Numbered from the stretch's first letter, positions 1-10,060 are shown. The stretch is DNA of 43,676 nucleotides from Chara braunii (GCA_003427395.1 BFEA01000048.1:1144426-1188101), one strand, 5' to 3'. The notes: a model not told the origin generated them from the letters alone. Numbers and translations: made by a program.

Positions 1-149
1 AAAAAAAAAACAGAAAAAACAGGCAGATATTGGCCGTAGCTAACGGAGTTCGCACGCGGGGCTCTTTGATCAACCCAAACAAAAAGAAACAACAGAGCCT
101 TTTTTCTTGTGGTATATCACAAGTTTATCGACCAGCTAGAAAAGTACAG

Positions 150-600
150 ATATCCCCCCAACCATGCCACTTCTTGCTGGCATCCGTTTTCCGCCACGGT
201 CACCAATCCTGGGGCAAAGTCCCTCTAACAGCATTGCATTTCCTCAGTGCCCGAATCTGGAGGTGTTTGTGGAAAATACAAATCTCCCAACCATGCCACT
301 TTTTACTGCCGTTCTTTTTCAGCGGTGGTCACCAATCCAGGGGCCAACTTGAAGGCCCTCTAGCAGCATTGAATTTCGTCAACGCCCAAATCTGGACGTG
401 TTTGTGGAGATGTCTGGGTGAGGGAACTCCGCACGATTTTCTGCACGAAATTGTTGTTCAAGGCCCTCTAGCAGCATTGGATTTCGTTAACGCCCAAATC
501 TGGACGTGTTTGTGGAGATGTCCGGGTGAGGGAACTCCGCACGATTTTCTGCACATCTCCACAAACACAAACAGATTCGGGCGTTGAGGAAAGTGGAGGG
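150..600. repeat. Tandem and inverted repeat cluster
   Basis: Two kinds of short repeat are visible. A block starting around the phrase CCAACCATGCCACTT occurs near 161 and again near 288. A 108-bp unit beginning AAGGCCCTCTAGCAGCATTG occurs at 352-459 and 460-554 with only a few differences. A motif reading CTGGACGTGTTTGTGGAGA inside these units reappears in inverted orientation at 555-596, facing the earlier copies at 239-274, 379-412 and 489-521. The inverted pair 239-274/555-596 could bound a small foldback element. The same motif recurs at 2764-2790. I see no coding potential; the open frames here run through repeat sequence. Confidence 0.6.
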
Positions 601-1880
601 CTCCTAGTGGGACACTGGGACTTGGCCCCGGGGAGTCTTTGTTTTGAATTGAACCACAGAAATCGAAAAAGTTGTGTTCGTGAGGATTCCAACTCTTTCT
701 CTTGTTTTTTTTTCTCCCTTGAGAAAAGGAAGCCCTCCGATAATTGTTGGTAGCACCCCGTCGTGGGAAACGGGCCCACCAGAAACGGGCCCACCGGAGT
801 CACAGCGGACCATTTGCAGAAATTAACATGGAACTTGAGTAGATGGTTGAGCAGCATTGGCTGGCTACCCTGGACTCATGCCAGGGTCCTGTGAGGAGCA
901 AAGTCTAGACAGTGTAGACAGTACTAGACACCCATGCTGAAGTCTGAGGGCTTTCTGGACTGAGCTATGGACGCAATTTCAGTCAAACAAGTCCAGACCG
1001 CCTGACCGTAGTTGCAGTCAGACGCATTCATGCAAGTTAGTACTAGTGTGAGCATACCCGGATTTTATCTGAATTCCTGAGAGACCATATATTCCTGGTG
1101 CCGGCTATGATCATCAGAGAAGCCTCCTGACTAGTAACCTACTTTAGGTCTGCTTATCAACAGTGGGGCTCACGTGCTGATTGGAGCAAAGTGTGTGAGA
1201 ATTTTCGCATCTGTGCGGTGCGTCCGTGTGGTGTGTGTCGAGTTGGACACTACAACCTTGCAGGGATGGCCAGGGGTGGATATCGACCTTTCTTTATTTA
1301 TTTATTTTTAATTTTTTCTTTTCTTTTCTTTTCTTTTTTGATGTAAACTGTGAGATAATAATACTAATGATGATGATGATGATTAGTATGTAAAAAATAT
1401 AGAAGACTATGCTATATCAGCAGGGTGGGTGGGGTGGATATCACGGCCGATATGGTTCCAGTTTTGAACACCGTGTCCTGGCTGTGGTGGTTGAACCGCC
1501 AGTTCTTTCCCCAGTTCTTTCCCAGCTGGGTTTTTCAAAGTCGCCCCAGTTAACATGGTGGCCAAGCGGGGTCAGGCCGCCATTGATAAATTCAGTCGCC
1601 AATGGCCGGTTTTCGTTTTCGGCCTTTTTTTTCCGCCCGCGGCCGATGTACGGGAAAGATAGTGGTGGTTTAAGAGACTTCAAGTTGGCTCTTGAGTGAA
1701 GATAGAGAGAGCGAATGCAAGCGCGTCGCTGAAGCTTAGAAGCACACAATGATCACCAAGTGCAAAGCACAACACACTGATAGTCTTCATAGCCTGAATC
1801 ACAAACGAGGGGCCAAGTTCTCGAAAAATTTAAACAATACAGCTCATATGCCAATCGTGTCTCCTGCCATCGTATCCTGA
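601..1880. other. Intergenic, no gene recognised
   Basis: I see no gene or recognisable element. It holds a pyrimidine-rich stretch of TTTTC repeats near 1310-1340 and a short GAT trinucleotide run near 1368-1383. Open frames are short, overlap on both strands and have no family resemblance. Confidence 0.5.
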
Positions 1881-2203
1881 TAATCGTCAATATCCTGACC
1901 CTAACCCACTACTTTCCCCGATGCGACCGACACACTGGCGAATTCCTCTACGCTGCGTTTCTGTCGTCGCCAGACCGTGTCCTCAGGGGCAAGGCGACCC
2001 TCTTGGTGGAAGTAGAGTGGCATTCAACCGTTTAATACGGTTAATCGTCAATATCCTGACCCTAACCCACTACTTTCCCCGATGCGACCGACACACTGGC
2101 GAATTCCTCTACGCTGCGTTTCTGTCGTCGCCAGACCGTGTCCTCAGGGGCAAGGCGACCCTCTTGGTGGAAGTAGAGTGGCATTCAACCGTTTAATACG
2201 GTT
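1881..2203. repeat. Perfect 161-bp tandem duplication
   Basis: The unit starting TAATCGTCAATATCCTGACC at 1881 is repeated from 2042 with no difference that I can see, ending in the shared TTTAATACGGTT. Identity over the whole unit in a region where every other repeat is diverged suggests either a very recent duplication or an assembly or gap-filling artefact. Confidence 0.85.
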
Positions 2204-3190
2204 GATATCCTCATAGTTGTAGTCTATTCAGCGTATTCCCCGGTACCTTTCCCACTCTGGTGCCCGTCTCTCGATAAAACGTCCCTGGGCCAGAGTATCG
2301 TTGCACATTTCCCTCGGGTACCCCAGCAGTCTCAGCTCCCTACTAAGCGTCAGCAGGGACAGTTCAGCCAGTTCCACAGTAGTCGTACACACATTGAATC
2401 CTTGACAATGCGCTATTTATTACTGCCTTCTTCTGTTTTTTGTCAGAGTAGGACCCAAAACTCTGCACATGTACGGATGTATAACTGTTGCGGTATCAAC
2501 AGTTCCTAGGTGTGCCAATAGCCGCAGGGGCTTGGTTATAGGGGCCTTTCTAGCTTCTTGCCCGTCATGAGCTATAGCCCCCGTCGTGTACGCAGTAGTA
2601 AGCTAACTCAGACAGTTCAGTGGCCTTCTGACTACAGTTGTTTCTGTAAGCATGTCTTGTTAGTACCTTTTCTGTTGGCAATGTGCTTGGCGGTTTCCCA
2701 TGCATGTAATCCAAGGGGGCGTCCAGCTACCTACCAAAGAGGATTGGAGAATTTAACGCCTCTATCTGGACGTGTTTGTGGAGAGGTGCAGAAAATCACA
2801 ATTGATCTGCTTCTCTGCAGATCTCTGTTTTTCTCCCCCTTCTTTTTTTTCCCCCTTCTTTTTTTTTTGAGGGAAGTACATTTATGTCACATCACAGTTT
2901 GAAATTGGCAACAAAAACAGGCAGCGGCAACTTTGTCATGCCCGAAGTTCAAAAAGGCAGTTGTAACTCGGGCCGGCAGCGGAGTCAGGGTTGTACTAGT
3001 TTGTAATAGGCACTTGTGTCAGGTCAGGTACCCGTCCGCTCGGTCCGTTCCCAGGTACTACTTTCCGGGAAAGGCCTGTCCCGTTTTTTTTTGGGCATAG
3101 GATGGGACCAGACTGGTTACCTGTACTCTTGATTTCTGGGGCGCGGCTGTTCGTGCCCCCTGCCTTTCCATCGTAGCTACCGCCTTCAGC
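2204..3190. other. Intergenic, no gene recognised
   Basis: No gene is recognised. Near 2741-2800 it carries a single diverged copy of the motif from the 150-600 repeat cluster (CTGGACGTGTTTGTGGAGA with flanking AACGCC). Several T-rich runs follow at 2820-2870. Confidence 0.4.
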
Positions 3191-3238
3191 GTTCCCCGTG
3201 AGTGCCGCAGCAGAGCCACGTGCCATGCGCGGGAGAGA

Positions 3239-3244
<6 letters not shown>

Positions 3245-3270
<26 letters not shown>

Positions 3271-3275
3271 GGCGC

Positions 3276-3335
<60 letters not shown>
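3245..3335. repeat. GA/CT microsatellite palindrome
   Basis: A (GA)n run meets a (TC)n run through the centre GTGGCGCGCCAC. The two arms are perfect inverted complements of about 30 bases each (3245-3274 and 3275-3304), and the CT side extends to 3335. The structure could extrude as a cruciform. Serine/leucine and arginine/glutamate open frames here are just the dinucleotide repeat. Confidence 0.9.
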
Positions 3336-3336
<1 letters not shown>

Positions 3337-3344
3337 GAGAGTGG

Positions 3345-3380
3345 AGTGGAAAGATACAGAGAAGATTAGCATGTCCAAAA
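3345..3380 (+). pseudogene. U6 snRNA-like fragment
   Basis: Positions 3353-3373 match the universally conserved centre of U6 spliceosomal RNA, including the ACAGAGA box that pairs with the 5' splice site (GATACAGAGAAGATTAGC). The preceding GTGGAAA resembles the U6 ATTGGAAC segment. The expected 5' stem-loop and the downstream GGCCCCTGCGCAAGG segment are missing: a CT microsatellite lies upstream and unrelated A-rich sequence lies downstream. It is a truncated relic, not a functional gene. Confidence 0.7.
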
Positions 3381-3670
3381 AAAGAGGTGCCAATGTATCT
3401 GACGCAGACAATGGACCAGATACATTCACACTTTGGTGGGCCGTGGAAAGCGTAGTTTACTGTTTTTGTTGCTGTTTTGAACTGCTCACGGCCCAATCTT
3501 GCAGTGGACTGTTATTTCTGCGAATTCTGAACTGTGCAGTGGTCACAGGCGCAATTTTTTCTTTTTTTTTTTCTTTTTTTTGGGATGTATGCTCTTTCTC
3601 TTCGGTCTCATGCGTTGGCATCTTGCCGGACTGTCCTTCTCTTCTCTCTCCTCAGGAGCTAAAAATTCGA

Positions 3671-4185
3671 CATCTTTTTGTGCCAAATAAGTTGGTTTCC
3701 ATTTGTTCAAAAAACATAAAATGTCCATTTTAACGAAATTGCGGATCCTGGGATTGATGTGGACCCAGTGAGTTCAGATTAGGCAGACTACTCATGGCCG
3801 GCACTGGCATGCTGAGTACTCCTCGGATCCAAGGTTCCTTCCCTTTTTTATTATGGTCCGATGGACCACGGATCAGATATTAACAGATACTACACTTGAT
3901 CTTAGCCAAAAGGTCGAGAATTCTTTCTCTTTAAATTGGGGTCTGCATAAAACATATTTGACATTTTGTGGGCAAATAAGTTGGTTTCCATGTTGTTCCA
4001 GAAACATAAAAATGTCCATATTTTAACGAAATTGCGGCTCCCGGGATGGTGTGGATGGGGTGGGGGCCTTCAGAGCTGGCAGAAAGCTCATGGCTGGCAC
4101 TGCGACGCCATTGGCATGCTGATTGCTCCTCCTCGGGATCCAAGGTGTCCTCCCTTAGTTTCTCTCTTCCCTTTAAAATTTGGGG
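3671..4185. repeat. ~288-bp tandem duplication spanning U2-like sequence
   Basis: The block beginning CCAAATAAGTTGGTTTCCAT near 3682 recurs as GCAAATAAGTTGGTTTCCAT near 3971, and similarity continues through ACGAAATTGCGG, the GGCACTG..GGCATGCTGA segment, TCGGGATCCAAGGT and the CTTTAAA..GGGTCTGCAT end. The first copy retains the U2-like 5' core at its right side. The second copy has lost it and goes from the CCAAGGT-like block straight to CTTTAAAATTTGG. Confidence 0.75.
3730..3925 (-). pseudogene. U2 snRNA-like relic
   Basis: Read on the minus strand from 3920, the sequence is nearly identical to the 5' end of U2 snRNA: CTTTTGGCTAAGATCAAGTG followed by TAGTATCTGTT, which contains the GTAGTA element that pairs with the branch point. 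Relative to known U2 there is one change in the TTCTCGGCC segment (GACC here). About 10 nt are lost between TATCTGTT and AATATCTGAT (stem IIa region), and I see no convincing U-rich Sm site. The body then diverges but keeps a U2-like spacing of about 190 nt. I saw no plant upstream sequence element or TATA box. It is most likely a pseudogene; a diverged functional copy is less likely. Confidence 0.75.
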
Positions 4186-4199
4186 GTCTGCATTCGTGT

Positions 4200-6320
4200 C
4201 GTGGTTGGTGTAATCCTAGCACTCGTCACACGACAGGGAGGCTTGCGCGAGGAGTTCTCCTTTGTGTGTTTGTTTGTTTGTTTTTTGGGTCAGGTCTAGA
4301 CGTTCTCCTTTTAAATTGTTTGTTCTTATCTAAATGCAGTCAACGCTCGGCGGCCTCTGGCCGCAGCGTCCAAATCAAATTTTAGATTTCTCAGTTTACT
4401 CGATTCTTTCGGTCTGTCCGAGGGGTGCATGTACATAATTTCCCCATTGAGAATTGTGACACGTCTGAGGTGCAAGGCATGACTTGGAAGGGTACATTGT
4501 TTTCAAGATCATAACCCGCAATTCCTGCCTTTTCCGGTGCAGGTCTGCTGTCTTCGATTTCCTTTTCCATTTGCGAAAATTGCCTCTGCGTCTAAACTTA
4601 TATCCTGAGACTTCATTTTCATCATCGATTCAATGATACATGGGCTCGTTCAGACATCAGACATAACGACCATTCCTTCCTTCCTCGTGATGAGTTCTCC
4701 CTTCTCCCAAATGCTTCCACTTGGGTGCGTACGTTTGTAGAACGGGGTCTCATTCTCAAAGGAGTGATTCAGAAGAGACTGTCTTAAAGTTGATGTCGGG
4801 AGGGGCCACTCTGAAGATCTGGCGTTTGAAGCACTCCAGCACTCCGTCGTTGTGCAGCGATTTCTTCTGTATTCGCCAAAATTCTCGGTTGAGTCTGTCC
4901 CTCTGGGGTCTTGACTAGTCGGCGGATTGAACATGCTAAGGTACAACCCCTTCCAAGTAGCATGTCTCGGGTATGGTTATTTGCTTCTCCGCTCTCGCTG
5001 ATTGTTATTCTGAGCATCGCTACGTTGATTGCACGTGTTGGGAGGCTGATTCCGTGCTCAAATCGGACAGTTATTCCCTGCGAGCGCTGTGAAGGAGTTA
5101 AAACTTGGAGGGAGGGGGACTGTTGACGTGGTTTGTGAAGTGTGTGCCCCCTTGTTGGCTCGAGGAAGGACCAACTGGGCATTTGAAAGGGTCGCCCGGA
5201 TTTTCTGCTGGAATCTGAGGGGTTGCTTCCATGTTTGCGACCCCACAGACAAAAAAAAGGTGGGTAGGGTACCAACTGAGCTATCCCTGAAGTGTTGAAA
5301 TATAGACCTGAGTTCGAACTCCACTGGGAGCAGATGAGTAACATACGACAATTCTGAATTACCTAGGGCGAGTTGCATGATGGTAACTCAAGGCCGTCAC
5401 CCTCCAAAAGAAAAAAAGAAAAGAGGGAAATAAAGGTGGGTAGGGTGACACAGCATGGCTGCCTCGGTTGGCTGCCGTCCAGGCTGGAGCAGCCGTATCC
5501 CGAAGGGTGGGGGGCGGGGGGGTTGTGGGGGGGAGGTTGGGGCGGGGGCGGGGTTAGGTAGGGGATGAGAGGCATCCCCTGAGCAGAGTGCAGTCCACGG
5601 GAAAAGCGGTCTAAAGCCTAAGGATCCCCATTGGAGCATGGGACTCGGGGGAAGTGGGAAGGTTAGCAAGCCTGCGCCGGGACCCCCTCCTCCTCCCTCT
5701 CAGACGGGGCTTATGGCATGCAGAGCTGGGTCTGCTGTGGTTACCACCAGACTTCATACCATTGTTCATCCTTTCCCTTGTAAGTTCCTCCCTATCCCCA
5801 TGTGAGCGGTGGGTGCTCCAGCTTGTTGTGTGTGGTCTGCGCCTGCCCCCAGTGCAGTCACAGTGCCCATAGAGTGATGAAATAATGGGCCTCCCTCCAC
5901 TACATAGCATTCCGAATGAATCTGGACCTTGGGTTCGTCTCTAGTTTGCTCTGTCAGGATGGATAATCTACAGGCCAGACGAGTTTGGATTTGCTCTCTT
6001 TCCACTGTTCGGTTGAGGACCGTCTGTTCCCTCCTGCGTTGTCAGTCTTGTCAGTTAACTTCGAGTGAAGCATTCTTTTTTTTTTTTGTGGGAAGAATTG
6101 TAGCATGTCTTGGGCCGGGAATTCTCCGCAACCAGCCCGGAGAATACTCGGGCCCCGGGCCCTTACCCAGATTCAGCTTGTGCTGGAAACCGGTTCCAGC
6201 GTCCCTTGTCCTTCCAGGAAAACAATTCTGAATCAACCAAAATAGTAAAAAAAATACTATCTTTTGAGTTATAATTTGAAGGAGAAAAGAAGATAAGAAA
6301 AAAAAAAGAAGGAGAAAAAA
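4200..6320. other. Intergenic, no gene recognised
   Basis: No protein family is recognisable in any frame. Visible are G-rich runs near 5505-5555, a T run near 6075, and two A-rich stretches each followed by the same GGTGGGTAGGGT phrase (5260 and 5434), hinting at related inserted tails. Open frames of 60-190 codons overlap on both strands and look random. Confidence 0.4.
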
Positions 6321-6326
6321 AAGAGA

Positions 6327-6480
6327 ACAACAGATTGCCAACTATTGTACTTGAAACAGGAAAAAAAAAGGACAACAACAGACTACCAACAATTGTACTT
6401 GAAACAGAAGGGGAAAAGAAAAAAAAGGACAAGAACAGACTACCAACTATGGTACTCAAAACAAACAAATTGTACTTGAA
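6327..6480. repeat. Three-copy A-rich tandem repeat
   Basis: The phrase CCAACTATTGTACTTGAAAC occurs near 6337 and returns with changes near 6386 and near 6442, separated by A/G-rich spacers. It is a degenerate tandem repeat of about 50-55 bp. The open frames across it reflect its low-complexity composition. Confidence 0.7.
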
Positions 6481-6851
6481 AGACAGGGGCAGGAATTCTA
6501 CCATTCTGTCTTTAGGCAACACAACCTTAGAGCTTGCAAACCAATTCCATGTGGATCCTAAAGCCCAACAATTGCCGCAAAAGGACAACACAAAATCACC
6601 CAGTATTAAGTCCAAAAACTTTTGATCTTCTAAATGTTCTACGCATGGAAGTTTAACCCGACTGTACTCAGAACACCAAACCCTGCCTGAGGCGACAGGT
6701 CACCATATGCACTCGACAAAAGCGCGGTGGCCACTGAGCCAACGTAGCTATGGAGCAACACGCCGTCTGCCAGTGGGCAGAAGCAGTAGCCAAGGGCTAA
6801 TAATGAGTTTTCCCTCTGGGGACAAGGCTGCGAGCTGCCCAGGTACGCAGC

Positions 6852-8037
6852 TGTTATGTGCCTGATTAAAAACGAATCCAGCATGGCATTCACACGTTCC
6901 CATACTCATGTGCAATGACAAGCAGACTTGGAGAGAGAAATCTACACCACACCAGATTACGAGAATGCACAGCACAGGCTCTGTCTCTTATACACATCTA
7001 GATGTGTATAAGAGACAGTTCCCATACATCTGCAAAGACAAGAAGACTTGGAGAGAGAAATCTACACCACACCAGATGAGGAGAATGCACAGCGGAATCT
7101 CACAAAACCAAAAATAGAATTGAAATTAATGAATTATAATTAAACTGTCTCAGACTGAGTTCAAGTTCAATCAGCAGCACCAAAATTTCCAGCATCTCAA
7201 CGGTTACCACGTTATCAATATCCACAAACCAACTATTTACAGAGTTTCATCAAGTAATTGAGACTTCTTCTTCCCACCCTCAAGCTCACAGCTATGGCGC
7301 AGGCCGGCGCCCAACCTATAAAGCCACCAATCGCCACCAACCCTCCTGACCCAGCCACTCAGCAGTTCAATCTCGATGCCCACTGCAGATGACGTGTCCG
7401 CTCAACAGGGGAGAGTAGCTCGCAGGACGAGGAAGAAGAACACAAGCACGTGGAAAAGAAGAAGATGGTTGCCAGTGCGACACACACTTCGAAGAAGAGC
7501 TTCGATGGCAGTTCACGGTCGCCTCACAGATCAGGGCCTGATGCCCAGCGCTATCTCAACATGAGCTAGGTAGCCCCAGCTATGGCCACCGGCCCTCACA
7601 GCATGAAGATGGTGGCATAGCACACCAAGCAGGTCTCCACCTCCAGCAGCACTTCGTTAAAAACAAATGACGAGCAAAACGCGGTTTTGCTTGCCCTCGA
7701 CACTTTTGTAGACTGTTGTTTCCCCCCACTCGAAAGCCGACTGCCTAGGAACGACAGCCTATAGCCTAGGACCAATTCTAGACCTAAAATTGGCAAAAGG
7801 GAAGGACAAAAACGACCTACAACTCAAGGGAAGAAAAGGACCAGAGAGGCCTAGTGGTTCTATGACTACCCTACAGAGACTCTCACACTTAGACCTAGGA
7901 ATCAAGCCCAGTAAGGCTCACACACAAGGAAACGCACAACCACGGTACAGGTCACAGGATCAAGTCCCGGAGAGCTCAAAACCAGCCAAAACAGATCGAA
8001 GTAGTGTACAGCCCGCATAATACCGCAATTCATTGCA
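6852..8037 (-). repeat. 3' LTR of the large Gypsy element
   Basis: It aligns from end to end with 30302-32746 once the ~1.37-kb insertion in that copy is removed. Shared landmarks are TGTGCCTGATTAAAA, GCAGACTTGGAGAGAGAAAT, the GAGCTAGGTAGCCC..GCTATGGCCACCGGCCC block, GGGAAGGACAAAAACGACCT and AAAACCAGCCAAAACAGATC. It starts TG and ends CA. An adapter at 6981-7018 interrupts it, with about 80 bp of the LTR present on both sides of the adapter, so the left 130 bp may come from a different copy. Confidence 0.8.
6981..7018. other. Nextera/Tn5 mosaic-end junction adapter (sequencing artefact)
   Basis: The 19-base Tn5 mosaic end CTGTCTCTTATACACATCT is followed immediately by its exact reverse complement. 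This 38-base head-to-head arrangement is the circularisation junction of Nextera mate-pair libraries, not biological sequence. It translates into the well-known contaminant peptide containing SYTHLDVYKRQ. The sequences on either side (6897-6980 and 7019-7096) are two diverged copies of the same LTR segment, so the read or contig joins two repeat copies. Confidence 0.97.
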
Positions 8038-8050
8038 TTCCTACCCTCCC
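8038..8050 (-). other. Polypurine tract of the large element
   Basis: On the minus strand the bases GGGAGGGTAGGAA directly precede the LTR start TGCAATG. A purine tract abutting the 3' LTR is the plus-strand primer expected for reverse transcription. It fixes both the LTR boundary and the minus orientation of the element. Confidence 0.8.
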
Positions 8051-8289
8051 GGGGAGTGAGGACCCCGAGCTAGGAGTGTTAAGGAGGAGAACGTTTGAGG
8101 GGTTTCCCTTTCTGTTCAGCCTCATAGGCATGCACGATTGAATTTGCAGACTTGAGAAGTTCCTTCCTTGTGAAACAGCGGTCCTGTGTGAGGTTGGAAG
8201 AGAAACTTCACAAGATATTCACAGTTGGGGCATGTGCCCCACTGATCCTCAATGCTCTCATCTTCGCATCCCTTTCTGGGGGTAGGAGG
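8051..8289 (-). other. 3' untranslated part of the large element, interrupted
   Basis: This stretch and 14811-14892 together form the region between the pol stop codon and the polypurine tract of the minus-strand element. They are now separated by the plus-strand LTR element that duplicated TCCAA at its insertion point. No gene is recognised in it. Confidence 0.6.
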
Positions 8290-8294
8290 TCCAA
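8290..8294. repeat. Target-site duplication, left copy (TCCAA)
   Basis: TCCAA directly precedes the left LTR (TGTGGCATAC) and recurs directly after the right LTR at 14806-14810. A 5-bp duplication is typical of Ty3/Gypsy integrase. Confidence 0.9.
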
Positions 8295-8324
8295 TGTGGC
8301 ATACTCAGTACCACATGGGCCCAG

Positions 8325-8510
8325 CAGGGCCCGACCAGGTAGACTAAGGGTCTGTACGTGTAGTGCCTGTTTTCGTTTCAGCCTAAACGCCTGAAAGCGA
8401 GGGCCTACAGGCCCTGTGTCGTTTCAGCCTGAAAGCCTGAAAACAAGGGCCTAAAGGCCCTGAGTCTTTTCAGCCTGAAACGGAGGGCCATTTTCAGGCC
8501 CTCGTAAGAT
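8325..8510. repeat. Cluster of GGCC-centred hairpins in U3
   Basis: Repeated inverted motifs include GGGCCCAGCAGGGCCC, AGGGCCTACAGGCCCT, AGGGCCTAAAGGCCCT and AGGGCCATTTTCAGGCCCT. They are interleaved with direct repeats of TTTCAGCCTGAAA, which is itself nearly palindromic. The same cluster is in the other LTR (about 13663-13852). They may be regulatory or simply self-complementary repeats; the sequence does not say which. Confidence 0.7.
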
Positions 8511-8658
8511 CGACCTGCCCTGAAACTTATGCACCACACCAGGGTTTTAGCACAGGCCATTTTGGGCCTGTTTTCAAGACAACCTTTGTTTGAACTTCAA
8601 CGCCAGGGTCTGACACGTTTTGGCATTGGCAAGAGCGGCCTCCTGGACGGGCCAGCAC

Positions 8659-8666
8659 TATATAAG
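8659..8666 (+). promoter_or_regulatory. TATA-like box in 5' LTR
   Basis: TATATAAG lies roughly a third of the way into the LTR, downstream of the hairpin cluster. The equivalent site in the 3' LTR reads TATACAAG. Its role as the retrotransposon promoter is inferred from sequence and position only. Confidence 0.5.
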
Positions 8667-8955
8667 ACTTGCCCGCCCTACAGGCTGCAGGCAGTCAGGA
8701 GGCAGTTCATAGGAACTTCCCAGGCACTTCATGTGCAGGAGGCAGGATTCGGCAGCAGCACTCTGGAGGAGCGCTGCAGGAGTAGTAGTAGCGTTAGCAG
8801 TAGTCTTCAGCGCTGGGTAGGAGCTAGAGTAGCGTTGGAGAGAGAGAGAGAGCGATGGTTGGCGGAGGCCAGGGAGACTTCCCTGTGGTGGCATAGCTCC
8901 AGCTTCGTCTTCAATGTACCTGCAACAAGGCGCCACCTTCGCAGGTTAGTACCGG

Positions 8956-8958
<3 letters not shown>

Positions 8959-8995
<37 letters not shown>
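8959..8995. repeat. GA microsatellite in 5' LTR
   Basis: An uninterrupted GA run. The matching run in the 3' LTR (14327-14376) is longer, so the two have changed length since insertion. Confidence 0.95.
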
Positions 8996-9000
<5 letters not shown>

Positions 9001-9434
9001 CTTCTTCCTCTTCTAAGTCCATCTCTTCCTCACCCTCTCGCTACCTGACTTCTCAGTATCTGCAGACTACAAGAGAGACAGAGAGAGATTGGTGACTTTG
9101 GGATTTGACGATATTTGGATCCAGACTCGACATTGGGATTTCGACATTTGACGAGGGATTATTTGGGACTGTACCGAAGACTTGGTGTTGACGGCATTCC
9201 CATCGTCCCCTCTTCTTCGCCTAACCCCCCTCTTCTTCGTCTGTGTAGAGTTGGGGACTGGCGCATTCTTCCTGTGTGAGCGCCAGGCCCCTTCACACCA
9301 TGGAATGATGATGATGTAGGTTTGGTCTGCATGGCAACATTGATTGCTCGGATCATTGGTATTTAAGCCTTCCGCTGTGTTATCTTGTTGGTCCGTTCTT
9401 GTTCTAATCTGTACAGTTACGGTATGCGACAGTT

Positions 9435-9446
9435 TGGTATCGGAGC
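9435..9446 (+). other. Primer-binding site of nested element
   Basis: TGGTATCGGAGC begins 4 bases after the LTR end. It matches the usual plant TGGTATCAGAGC, complementary to the 3' end of initiator tRNA-Met, with one change. Confidence 0.85.
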
Positions 9447-9589
9447 GGACCTCTCAATCAGAGGATCCGCCCAGTCAAGTAGCCAGCTTGCTTGATCTGC
9501 TGATTGTTGAATGATTGATTAATTGATTGATTGATTGTTTATTTCTAAATCAAGTAGGGCTTCGTCAAATCTCTGCAAAAAAAAAAAAA

Positions 9590-10060
9590 AAATCTTTCTC
9601 GCAAATATCTGAAAATTTCTGATATTACCATTTCGTTTTCACGCAACAAGTATCTGAAAATTTCTGATAGTAGCATTCGTTTCTCTGATATTAGCATCCG
9701 AAGATTTCTGATATTAGCATTTATAGCCGAAAATTTCTGATGTTAGCATCTCTTTTTTCTAGGCATATTAGGATAACGACAGAGGTTATCATATTCTGGG
9801 AAACCGGAGTTATTCTTTTCTGAAAATCGAATCTCCATTCTATTTCGCAAAAAAATGGATTCGGAAAGCCGAAATTTTGCGAAGCCTATCAGCATTTCGT
9901 TTGCTAGGCATAATAGGAGGTTGTCATATTCTCGGAAACTGGATTCATTCTTTTCTGGAAATCGAATCTCTATCCTATTTTCGTGAATTTTTCGCACAAT
10001 TTTTTTCAAAATTGCAAATTGTTTTTTCTTGAAAGCCGAAATTTTGCAAAGCCTTGCCTA
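9590..10060. repeat. AT-rich tandem repeats in the leader
   Basis: From 9600 to 9755 a degenerate unit around GAAAATTTCTGATATTAGCAT recurs several times. From about 9760 a second unit of ~145 bp (CTAGGCATA..., ATTCTTTTCTG.AAATCGAATCTC, AAAGCCGAAATTTTGC) occurs twice, at about 9760-9903 and 9904-10060. All lies between primer-binding site and gag, with no coding potential. Confidence 0.75.

Larger units (their letters stand above)
8295..9431 (+). repeat. 5' LTR of nested Gypsy element
   Basis: It begins TGTGGCATAC and ends GGTATGCGACA, and it matches 13642-14805 along its length. It contains GGCC-rich hairpin repeats (about 8325-8510), a TATA-like TATATAAG at 8659-8666, a GA microsatellite (8959-8995) and the GTATTTAAGCC segment near the end. 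The terminal GGCATAC/GTATGCG parts are partly inverted complements. Confidence 0.9.

Noticed and set aside
3730-3925. Functional U2 snRNA gene
   Set aside because: Stem IIa deletion, no clear Sm site and no snRNA promoter elements seen.
5255-5325. tRNA-like A and B box motifs near ACCAACTGAGCTATCC and GAGTTCGAACTCC
   Set aside because: On either strand the two motifs are in the wrong order for a tRNA or SINE promoter; the B-box-like motif is palindromic.
6640-6790. Possible tRNA-derived head on the minus strand (TTGGCTCAGTGGCC)
   Set aside because: An A-box-like motif is present but no acceptable B box or tail was found.
6908-7117. Open frame containing SYTHLDVYKRQ
   Set aside because: Made by the sequencing adapter; a known contaminant peptide.
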